13,217 bases of DNA from Chrysochromulina parva (taxonomy: Eukaryota; Haptophyta; Prymnesiales; Chrysochromulinaceae), in NCBI GenBank assembly GCA_002887195.1, contig PJAB01001625.1:1-13217 (forward strand), read 5' to 3'. Both the position numbers and the translations under genes were made by a program. How positions within the stretch are numbered: the first letter of the stretch is position 1; the number at the start of each line of letters is the position of its first letter. A model generated the notes under the pieces. The model saw only the letters and a program-made list of their open reading frames with translations. It did not search any database and was not told where the DNA came from. Of the stretch, positions 7,201 through 13,217 are shown in pieces.

Positions 7201-9136
7201 TGGCCTCTGATGTGCCCTCTGATTGCCCTCTGATTGCCTATGATTGCCTATGATTGCCTATGATGTGCCCTCCGGCCTCTGGCATACTCTGTGGCTACTC
7301 AGTGTGGCACGCGCACAGCGAGCGTCTTTAACTCTCTAGGCGCTCCAGATCGTGATTGCCTCCCTCATCAGCCGATTGCCCCCCTCATCATCACAGGCGG
7401 ACTGAGAGCGTCTCGAGGCGCTCCTCATCTGATTGCCTCCCTCATCAGCCGATTGCCCCCCTCATAATGGCAGGCGGACCGAGAGCGTCTCGAGGCGCTC
7501 CAGATCGTGAGCAGCACACGGCTGGTCCTCGTCGAAGTGGAGCAAGCGCTCGCCCTCGAGCGCACCGCCTCGGCGGAGCTCCGAATCGCGGTGCGCTCCA
7601 CACGGCGCCTCTGATTGCCTCTGATTGCCTCGGCGGAGCTCCGAATCGCGGTGCGCCCAACACGGCGCCTCTGATTGCCTCTGATTGCCTCGGCGGAGCT
7701 CCGAATCGCGGTGCGCTCAACACGGCGCTCACCCGCTCAACCGCTACCCCCGCATGCTGATTGCGGATGAGTGCATGCTGATTGCGCGAGTGCATGCTGA
7801 TTGCGCGAGTGCATGCTGATTGCGGATGAGCTAAGAAGATAGTGGTGCATCAGCACACACTCGGTGGGACTTTGGGGCTAAATGATCAATCGCCCCCAGA
7901 TTGCATGCTGATTGCCCCCCCCGATTGCATGCTGATTGCCCCCTGATTGCATGCTGATTGGCCCCTCCCATTGGCATGCAGGTGCGTCAAGCGCACTCGG
8001 ACCTGGTGGAAGCTCGACGTGCCGAGCGCGGGGCAAATCAGCGGCGTGAGCAACAGTCGGAGGTTGAGAGGCGGATGAAGCTCGCCATCGAGGAGGCGGA
8101 GCATGCGAAGGCGGAGCTCGAGCGTGTGCGTGAGGAGGCCAAGGGAGCTGCATCGCGTCAGCAGGTGGCCGAAGAGCGCCCGAACTTGCCCGAACTTGCC
8201 CGATGGCTAGGCTGAGTACCGCCCCAATTGCATGCAGCCCAGATTGCCAGGCTGAGTACCGCCCCAATTGCATGCAGCCCTGATTGCCAGGCTGAGTACC
8301 GCCCCAATTACATGCAGAGCACACCCGATGGCCAGGCTGAGTGCCCCCCAATTGCATGCAGGTCGCTGCCGAGACCGAGCTCGGCCGACTGCTCAAGGAG
8401 CAAGCATGCAAGTGCTCACCCCGGCGCCTCGCCCTTCCCCACAGGTCGCTGCCGAGACCGAGCTCGGCCGATTGCTCAAGGAGCAACGCGCGCACTACGA
8501 GTCGATGATCCATCAGCTGAAGCACGAGTATGAGAGGCTTGGCACCTGCTCACCTCTCTTGATCACCTCTGATCGCACCTGATCACACCTCTGATTACCT
8601 CTCACTGATCGCCTCTGATTGCCTCTTATCGCCTCTTATCGCCTCTGATCACCTCTGATTGCCTCTGATCACCTCTGATTGCCTCTGATCACCTCTGATC
8701 GCCTCTGATTGCCTCTCTCATCAGGTACGAGGAGCACCTGCTCTCGCTGCACGCGCGGATTGCGGCGTACGAGGCCGTGAAGCCGCCTGTGATCAGCCTC
8801 GACCTCAACCCTCCCCCGCCAGCCAAGCCCAAGTTGCCAGGCTGGCGAACGGAGCTGCGGCTCGAAGAGAGACGCATCGAGCTCGCCGCCGCCGCCGCCG
8901 CCAAAGCCGCCGCCGATGGGGGGGCCGATGGGGTGGTGGTGAACGACGACCGCATCGCACGGTGGACGCCCAAGCAGAAAGGCTACTATGTCTACACGTT
9001 CAACGTGAAGGAGGGCGAAACGGTCACGACGATGCCTGTCTCATCGCCCACGGCCACGCAGGCGCCCACGACAGCGCCGAGGACGGGACGGGAGCTGCAA
9101 TTGCATGCGCGTAACTACAACACGCGCGATCTTTGA
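4235..9136 (+). CDS. Ten-exon coiled-coil protein with Trp motifs, function unknown
   Basis: Exons: 4235-5050, 5265-5312, 5470-5595, 5761-6215, 6381-6464, 6797-6992, 7474-7590, 7982-8164, 8445-8527, 8725-9136 (TGA 9134-9136). They total 2520 nt, or 839 aa, with compatible phases at all nine joins. ATG 4235 is the first in frame after TAG 3983; an upstream exon is not excluded. Residues 1-190 are low-complexity and Ser/Pro-rich. Most of about 195-700 is predicted coiled coil rich in E, A, R and K (for example MREMRAAREGE and LADLERARSKVLAELDE). Within it sit Trp motifs: LLHALGTWAEHA, AMRALFSIWAVR, GILRGWGSWREW and LALGFGRWRDRWALR. These recall Sfi1-like centrin-binding or centrosomal/axonemal proteins, but this is a resemblance only. 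The C-terminus has a Pro-rich linker, an Ala tract and a compact segment, RIARWTPKQKGYYVYTFNV. No catalytic motif is seen. The exon structure is well supported; the function is not recognised. Confidence 0.85.
5051..5264 (+). repeat. Intron 1: donor region repeated three times
   Basis: The exon 1 end plus donor, GCCGAGCAG|GTGACGGACC, at about 5042-5075 recurs at about 5116-5149 and 5187-5220, spaced 74 and 73 nt. TGCATGCTGATTGCC words lie between the copies. The acceptor is ATTGCATGCAG|GTC. The extra donors are cryptic sites that could be used in mis-splicing. Confidence 0.85.
5313..5469 (+). repeat. Intron 2: contains an uninterrupted copy across the exon 2/exon 3 junction
   Basis: 5366-5392 repeats the last 27 nt of exon 2 (5286-5312, one mismatch). 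It runs directly into 5393-5434, which is identical to the first 42 nt of exon 3 (5470-5511). The 69-nt ghost therefore reads like spliced or intronless coding sequence. It is followed by a 35-nt spacer ending CCCCACAG, the acceptor of exon 3. Confidence 0.88.
5596..5760 (+). repeat. Intron 3: ghost copy of the exon 4 start
   Basis: 5673-5718 matches the first 46 nt of exon 4 (5761-5806) with two mismatches, 88 nt upstream. It is preceded by AGCCCTCGGGAAACACAAGG, which loosely resembles the end of exon 3. The intron's own first bases, GTTCGTCAACC, resemble the exon 4 start, GTTCGTCACAACC. The rest is TGATTGC and CTAATTGCCA repeats. Confidence 0.85.
6216..6380 (+). repeat. Intron 4: 31-bp repeat carrying a 12-nt exon 5 word
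   Basis: The donor is a perfect AAAA|GTAAGT. CTCGAGCGATGC occurs at 6265, 6296 and 6327, with a 31-bp period alternating with TGATTGCCACTGAGTGAT. The same 12 nt occurs in exon 5 at 6401-6412. The acceptor is CCCTCATCAG|GTAC. Confidence 0.8.
6465..6796 (+). repeat. Intron 5: two ghost copies of the exon 5 end
   Basis: The last 41 nt of exon 5 plus its donor (from 6424) recur at 6511-6551, 87 nt away, with two mismatches and the donor GTATGCTGATT preserved. A third, more decayed copy is at about 6575-6606. Using the 6511-6551 copy as an exon would break the frame. Further on are CTGATGGC and CACTAATTGC repeats and three CACCCTCTCCT units before the acceptor. Confidence 0.85.
6993..7473 (+). 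repeat. Intron 6: ghost exon 7 starts plus a TTGATTGCTCCTGA array
   Basis: 7397-7424 copies the first 28 nt of exon 7 (7474-7501), 77 nt upstream, with one C-to-T change that makes an in-frame TGA. A more diverged copy is at about 7311-7354. Between about 7085 and 7170 are four units of roughly 22 bp containing CATATTGATTGCTCCTGA. TGATTGCCTA and CTGATGGCCT words fill the remainder. Confidence 0.85.
7569..7735 (+). repeat. 60-bp tandem repeat across the exon 7/intron 7 boundary
   Basis: Three copies on an exact 60-bp period begin at about 7568, 7628 and 7688. Each carries the exon 7 end CTCCGAATCGCG, the donor GTGCGCTC(C/A)A and ACACGGCGC. The two inner copies are joined by CTGATTGCCTCTGATTGCCT. 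Only the first can serve as the exon end in the model, since the next exon in phase starts at 7982. Confidence 0.9.
7740..7981 (+). repeat. Intron 7 tail: TGCATGCTGATTGC array
   Basis: Multiple copies of TGCATGCTGATTGC lie at 7752-7830 and 7899-7960, separated by a non-repetitive stretch (about 7830-7890). The intron ends TTGGCATGCAG|GTGCG. This word differs by a base or two from acceptors elsewhere in the window. Confidence 0.8.
8165..8444 (+). repeat. Intron 8: 42-nt ghost of the exon 9 start
   Basis: 8362-8403 matches the first 42 nt of exon 9 (8445-8486) with one mismatch. It has its own acceptor-like ATTGCATGCAG. It is followed by a 41-nt spacer ending CCCCACAG that resembles the intron 2 spacer. 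Upstream, a roughly 50-bp unit with GATTGCCAGGCTGAGTACC and CCCAATTGCATGCAG is repeated about three to four times. Confidence 0.87.
8528..8724 (+). repeat. Intron 9: CTCTGATTGC/CTCTGATCAC minisatellite
   Basis: The intron is almost entirely 10-bp units alternating CCTCTGATTG and CCTCTGATCA/CG. It starts GA|GTATGAGAGG, similar to the start of exon 10 (GTACGAGGAG), and ends CTCATCAG|GTAC. Splicing joins LKHE to YEEHLL in phase. Confidence 0.85.
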
Positions 9137-10267
9137 GCAGCACATGCGCCATGTCCACGTGGAAACGTGGCACGTTGTCGCACGTGTGGCCTCGTGCTGA
9201 TATCTACTGAGATCGTTCTGAGATCGTTCTGACGAGTCAGCACACACGCAAGGGACTGGGAGTGTGAGCTAGCAGCCCTTAGGCACACGTCGAGGCGCAC
9301 ACGGGCGCCATGGCGGGCGCCATGACGGCACACAGCCCGGTTCGGTTTACAGCTGTTCGCACACGTAGCGGAGCGACGGTTTCCGGATTCCGCGCTATAG
9401 AAAAGTAGAAATCATGCGTTTGGTGAGGGGGGAAGTTGAGGATGACGCTTGACGGGGGAGGTGAGATGAGTACCGCTACCGTGTCATGTACCGTGTGAAG
9501 AGCCCTACTAAATTCGATATCAGTTACGTTCTTTATATACACAATGCATCCGATGGTAGACACCGCTCACCGGTTTCATCCATCAACCCAGCAGCCGTAA
9601 TAGTTTACCACCACACAGGGACAGACACCAGCCGCGCAGGAGCTATAGGAAGCCGAGACGCGAGAGAGATTCTTCACTGTCCACGATGCTCTGTCATGTT
9701 ACTGGCTCATGCTCTCATGCGCCGTCGTCACCTGCACCATCTGGGCCAGCGTCGGCGGCCGCCACCCTTGCTCCACACGGCACAGATGCAGGTATAGGCT
9801 CCCGGGGGGGGCCATGGCTTGGCGCCATCCGCGCAACTCCTTCCCTTCCCACACTCAGACCGGACCTGCGCCGCCACGCGAGGACGCTACACGCACGAGC
9901 GGGCGTGAGAGTCGCGGCAGCGCGGGCTCGCCACGCCGGCGCCGGGCCGCACGCAGGGCGCGGGCCTCACGCGCGGCGGCACGGCGCGGCCGCCGCCTCG
10001 CCGGGCGGAGGGTGGGGGGGGGCGCGGGAGGGCGAAGGGCGCGCGCGGCGAGGGTCGAGCCGAGTTCGATTCTCGGAGGGCTTACGGCACGCACTCGAGG
10101 AACCCCTGCACATCTGGGGCAATCATTCCCACCTCCCCTCCCTGCATCTCGGCTGGAAGGCGGCTCCACGTCGGCTGGTGTAGGTGCCCGGCGCGCCCTT
10201 GGTATAGTGGCTGCCATCTGGGGTCGTCGCGGCATGTTGGGCAGCACCACAGTTATCAACCAAGCCT
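9137..10267. other. Intergenic region between convergent genes
   Basis: No credible protein gene is seen; the open frames are short or compositional. Contents: GAGATCGTTCT in tandem near 9208-9230; a GGGCGCCATG direct repeat near 9303-9326; an A/T-richer stretch around 9490-9550; and a GC-rich tRNA-like repeat at about 9945-10080. If the repeat-protein gene splices further downstream, parts of 9850-10267 could be 3' UTR exons. Confidence 0.5.
9945..10080 (-). mobile_element. tRNA-like repeat, copy A (SINE- or introner-like)
   Basis: This GC-rich segment aligns by eye with the copy at about 10347-10465. Shared blocks are GGGCCGCACGC, CACGCGCGGCGGCACGG, CGCCNGGCGGAGGG, GGCGCGG and a TTCGA(A/T)T motif. 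On the + strand it ends in CCGAG-TTCGATT-CTCGG, a perfect T-arm-like hairpin with box-B-like sequence. On the - strand it begins GTAAGCCCTCC, a donor-like start shared with copy B. No full tRNA cloverleaf could be drawn. Confidence 0.55.
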
Positions 10268-13217
10268 TCAATAACTAAGATACTTCCCATCCCAGTCAAA
10301 ATTCCCTGCGAATAGGAGAGGGAAGAGTGGTTAAGGGGAAGGACTTGAAATGGGCGGGCCGCACGCGCGGCGGCACGGTGTGGCCGCCGCGGCGATGCTC
10401 GCCAGGCGGAGGGGGGCGCGGTGGCAAGGGGCAACCTGGGTTCGAATTCTTGGAGGGGGACTTACAACCATAAACCCAGGAGTCGAGTGGATAAGGATAA
10501 CCAGCCGCCGTGCCCTCTTTGTAGGTAAAGCCGGCCTGCATGCACGCCCTCGGCAAGAACCCAGCCTGCTTCGCGTCCTTGCAGGTGAACCCAGCCTCCC
10601 TCGCGTCCTTGCAGGTCGACAGCATGCCAGCCGCCCTCGCGTCCTTGCAGGTGAACCCAGCCTCCTTAGCGTCCTTGCAGGTGAACCCAGCCTCCTTCGC
10701 GTCCTTGCAGGTGAACCCAGCCTTCCTCGCGTCCTTGCAGGTGAACCCAGCCTCCCTCGCGTCCTTGCAGGTGAACCCAGCCTCCTTAGCAACCTTGCAA
10801 GTGAACCCAGCCTCCCTCGCGTCCTTGCAGGTGAACCCAGCCTCCCTCGCGTCCTTGCAGGTGAACCCAGCCTCCTTCGCGTCCTTGCAGGTGAACCCAG
10901 CCTCCCTCGCGTCCTTGCAGGTCGACAGCATGCCAGCCGCCTTCGCGTCTTTGCATGCATAGCCCGCCGCCCTGGCCGCCTTCAGCGCGATCTGGAGCTG
11001 CGCCACCGCGTACCCAGCACTGACAGCGTCCGCCTTGGTATAGCCGCCGCGCAGGACCTCAGGCAGCACGTACCCCGCCTCCATGACGTCCTCGAGCTGA
11101 AAGCCCGCCTCCTTGAGGCCCTCGACATAGCCGGCTCGCTTAACCTCCTCCAAAGCATAGCCCGCGCTCTTGGCCTCGGCGCATGTCAGCCCCGCCGCCT
11201 TGGTCTCGGCGCACGTGTAGCCCGCCTTGATCACGAACCCGGCGGCCTTGGCCTCACGTGCCGTATAGCCAGCTTGCTGGACCTCCTCCACCGTATAGCC
11301 CGCGCTCTTGGCCTCGGCGCTTGTCAGCCCCTCCGCCTTGATCTCGGCGCACGTGTAGCCCCCCGCCCTGATATTGTACCCGACGGCCTTGGCCTCACGT
11401 GCCGTATAGCCAGCTTGCTTGACCTCGTCCACCCCATAGCCCGAAGTCTTCGCCTCGGCGCATGTGATCCCCACCGCCTTGATCTCGGCGCACGTGTAGC
11501 CCCCCCGCTTGATATCAAATCCGGCGGCCTTGGCCTCGCGTGCATTATAGCCAGCTCGCTTGACGTCTTCCACCGTATAGCCCTCGCTCTTGGCCTCGGC
11601 ACATGTGAGCCCCTCCGCCTTGATCTCGGCGCACGTGTAGCCCGCCCTGAGATCAAACCCGGCGGCCATGGCTTCTCGTGCCGTATAGCCAGCTCGCTTG
11701 ACCTCGTCCACCCCATAGCCGGAAGTCTTCGCCTCGGCGCAAGTCAGCCCCGCCGCCTTGGTCTCGGCGCACGTGTAGCCTCCCGCCTTGATATCAAGCC
11801 CAACGGCCTTTGCCTCGCGTGCATTATAGCCAGCTCGCTTGGCCTCCTCCACGGTATAGCCCGCAGTCTTTGCCTCGGCGCAAGTCAGCCCCGCCGCCTT
11901 GATCTCGGCGCACGTGTAGCCTGCCCTGATCTCGTACCCGGCGGCCTTGGCCTCATCTGCCGTATAGCCAGCTCGCTTGGCCTCCTCCACGGTATAGCCC
12001 GCAGTCTTGGCCACGGCGCATGTGAAGCCCGCCGCCTTGATCTCGGCGCAAGTGTAGCCCGCCGCCTTGATATCGAACCCGGCGGCCTTGGCCTCGCGTG
12101 CCGAATAGCCAGCTCGCTTCACCTCCTCCACGGTATAGCCAGCGGTCTTCGCCTCGTCGCATGTGATGCCGGCCGCCTTGAGCCCCTCAACGTAACCCTT
12201 GGCTCGCAGCTGCTTCATCGTCAGGCTCGAGGCCAGCGCAATCAACACGGCCTCCTCCGCTCTCGCCGCCGCCTCCGCCCTCTTCTTCTCCTTTCTCACC
12301 GCCGCCGCCGCCCTCTCCCTTTCCTTTCTCGCCGCGGCCTCCGCCGTCTCCCTCTCCTCTCTCGCCGCCGCCTCCGCCCTCTCCATCTCCATTCTCTTCG
12401 CGTACGCCTCCTCCGACTCGGAGCATAGCCCAAAGCAATAGCTCTGCATCTCGGCGGGCTCATGAACTCGATGGGGGAGGTTTTCTTCTGCTGCCCCTGG
12501 GCTGAAGACCCGCACCTCGTCCCACATGTACCCAGCGGTCCACCCAGCTCCGTCGGGCTGCACCATGAGCGGCTTCACGGAGACCACCGTGCCGACTTGC
12601 CAGCTCTGGCCGCGGTCACGGCACTCGACGCGTTCGTGGAGGTTGAAGCGTTGCGGCGTGGGCTGCGGCGTGGGCTTGGCTGGGCTCGCCTGGGGCTGCG
12701 GCGTGGGCTTGGAGGCAGGGGATTTCCCCGTAACACTCTCACGCTCCATGACCAAGGGTGCAACCGGCGAATGCGACGGTGGCGGCGGCGGTGCTGGTGC
12801 CGCCATCGTGGGCGCCTTTGGTGGTCCAGCCGCCTCCGGGCTAAGGACCCGCACTTCGTCCCACGCGTACCCAGCAGTCCATCCGGCTCCGTCGGGCTGC
12901 ACCATCAGCGGCTCCATGGAGACCACCGTGCCGACTTTCCAGCTCTGGCCGCGGTCACGGCACTCGACGCGTTCGTTGAGTTTGAAGCGGTTGACCCCGA
13001 ACAGGCTCCCGACCTTGTCGCGTGCAGAGTCGATGAACGACGCAATCGGGTGATCGTCCTCTCGCAGCTCTCCCTCGTGCGACTCTGGGATCACGCTGTG
13101 CATGCCGCTCATCATCTCCCGGACGTGCTCGTCGGTCTTGCCGACGATCGGCAGCATCGTCACCTTGTCCTTCTTGTTGGTCACCGCCACGTCGGGCGAC
13201 GCGAGGAACTTGGACAT
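10268..13217 (-). CDS. Large repeat protein: two SH3/Tudor-like modules plus AGY/AGF tandem repeats, function unknown
   Basis: Two exons on the - strand: 13217-10466 and 10305-10268 (TGA 10268-10270), giving 929 aa. The first ATG coincides with the window edge, so upstream exons cannot be excluded. Residues about 77-126 and 190-239 are near-identical modules (NERVECRDRGQSWKVGTVVS, then a GYAWDEVR end) that look like small SH3/Tudor-type beta barrels, separated by a Pro-rich linker. About 265-325 is a charged E/A/R/K helix. About 336-740 is a 46-47-residue higher-order repeat made of about five 8-10-residue modules (AGYTCAEIK, AGLTCAEAK, AGYTVEEVK, AGYNAREAK, AGFDIK). About 757-892 is a 10-residue repeat, EAGFTCKDAR. 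The tail reads YPLDSWVYG and then, after splicing, WNFDWDGKYLSY. Similar AGF/AGY arrays occur in algal and other protist proteins; their role is unknown to me. Reading through the intron would give 973 aa with a Pro/Arg-rich end, which looks less natural. Confidence 0.85.
10306..10465 (-). mobile_element. Last intron of the repeat-protein gene, largely tRNA-like repeat copy B
   Basis: The donor is GGTT|GTAAGT and the acceptor CTCTCCTATTCGCAG|GGAATT with a pyrimidine-rich tract, 160 nt. From its first base to about 10347 the intron aligns with the repeat at 9945-10080. On the + strand the T-arm/box-B-like GGGTTCGAATTC is at about 10438-10450, but its stem has decayed. The repeat's edge coincides with the splice donor. 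Confidence 0.6.
10585..10945 (-). repeat. 30-bp coding minisatellite (EAGFTCKDAR units)
   Basis: Units beginning GTGAACCCAG (+ strand) start at 10585 and then every 30 nt from 10651 to 10891, ten in all. Variant units starting GTCGACAGCATGCC lie at 10615 and 10921, 306 nt apart. Each 30-bp unit encodes one 10-residue repeat; the variants encode AAGMLSTCKDA. Near-identity at DNA level indicates recent expansion or homogenisation. Confidence 0.92.
10960..12200 (-). repeat. 138/141-bp higher-order coding repeat
   Basis: The landmark GC(C/A)(G/T)TATAGCCAGC recurs at 11260, 11401, 11542, 11680, 11821, 11959 and (as GCCGAATAGCC) 12100, spaced 141, 141, 138, 141, 138 and 141 nt. Each unit encodes 46-47 residues containing five AGx modules. 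All spacings are multiples of 3, so the frame is preserved. Units are diverged, so this array appears older than the 30-bp one. Confidence 0.9.
12520..12985 (-). repeat. Duplicated SH3/Tudor-like module (~330 bp apart)
   Basis: The blocks at about 12520-12655 and 12850-12985 are highly similar at DNA level and encode the two ERVECRDRGQSW modules. The linker between them is Pro-rich and itself carries short QPTPQ-type repeats. This is an internal domain duplication. Confidence 0.85.

Noticed and set aside
7878..8525. 215-aa - strand open frame with HAIGGGNQHAI-type repeats
   Set aside because: It is the reverse complement of intronic TGCATGCTGATTGC repeats and exon 8 of the + strand gene; no independent coding evidence.
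10030..10090. A functional tRNA gene
   Set aside because: Only a T-arm-like hairpin with a TTCGATT loop is convincing. No matching acceptor stem, anticodon arm or correctly spaced A box could be drawn; better explained as a tRNA-like repeat.
9486..10278. Several 100-190-aa open frames between the convergent genes
   Set aside because: They overlap the GC-rich repeat, have skewed Arg/Ala/Pro composition and no recognisable domain or splice-consistent extension.
10296..10465. Pro/Arg-rich C-terminus of the repeat protein by read-through
   Set aside because: A strong GTAAGT donor and pyrimidine-rich CGCAG acceptor bracket the segment, and it aligns with a non-coding repeat copy downstream. The spliced tail is therefore preferred, though an alternative donor giving a longer 60-residue tail (GILTGMGSILV...) is not excluded.
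10585..10945. CRISPR-like regular array
   Set aside because: The 30-bp units are contiguous without unique spacers and encode an in-frame protein repeat. The 60-bp and 74-bp repeats in introns likewise lack spacers and cas genes.
10350..12428. A 692-aa open frame on the + strand opposite the repeat protein
   Set aside because: It is the antisense of an in-frame GC-rich coding repeat. Repeat periods are multiples of 3, so all non-stop frames stay open. The - strand frame gives the coherent AGY/AGF register, domain duplication and coiled coil.

Overview
The window is nuclear DNA of a GC-rich, intron-containing eukaryote. I infer a unicellular alga, possibly a haptophyte, from GT-AG introns filled with short tandem repeats, an EAG/CNG-type potassium channel and long proteins built from short AGF/AGY repeats. 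The lineage is not proven. No bacterial operon, phage or CRISPR content is present.

Layout: (1) 52-965, + strand: the last three exons of the spliceosomal DEAH-box helicase PRP16/DHX38, whose 5' part lies outside the window. (2) 1453-3880, - strand: a complete three-exon voltage-gated, cyclic-nucleotide-binding-homology potassium channel of 723 aa, convergent with PRP16. (3) 3881-4234: the space between two divergent genes, including a short A/T-rich stretch that probably holds promoters. (4) 4235-9136, + strand: a ten-exon gene for an 839-aa coiled-coil protein with Trp-containing motifs; all ten exons join in phase. (5) 9137-10267: the region between convergent gene ends, holding one copy of a tRNA-like repeat. 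(6) 10268-13217, - strand: a 929-aa repeat protein with two SH3/Tudor-like modules, a charged helix and two nested tandem-repeat arrays.

The four genes do not form an obvious pathway. The striking signal is in the introns. Most introns of the coiled-coil gene, and one of PRP16, contain copies of the adjoining exon edges ('ghost' exon ends), often with the splice site attached and embedded in a shared TGATTGCC-type minisatellite vocabulary. One ghost in intron 2 of the coiled-coil gene runs without a break across the spliced exon 2/exon 3 junction. Several introns begin with bases resembling the start of the next exon. This fits intron birth or growth by tandem duplication of AG|GT-containing coding sequence, or insertion of introner-like elements with long target duplications. 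A second candidate mobile intron is the tRNA-like repeat, one copy of which forms the whole last intron of the repeat-protein gene.

All exon models were built by eye from splice signals, reading phase and protein similarity; no transcript data or database search was available.
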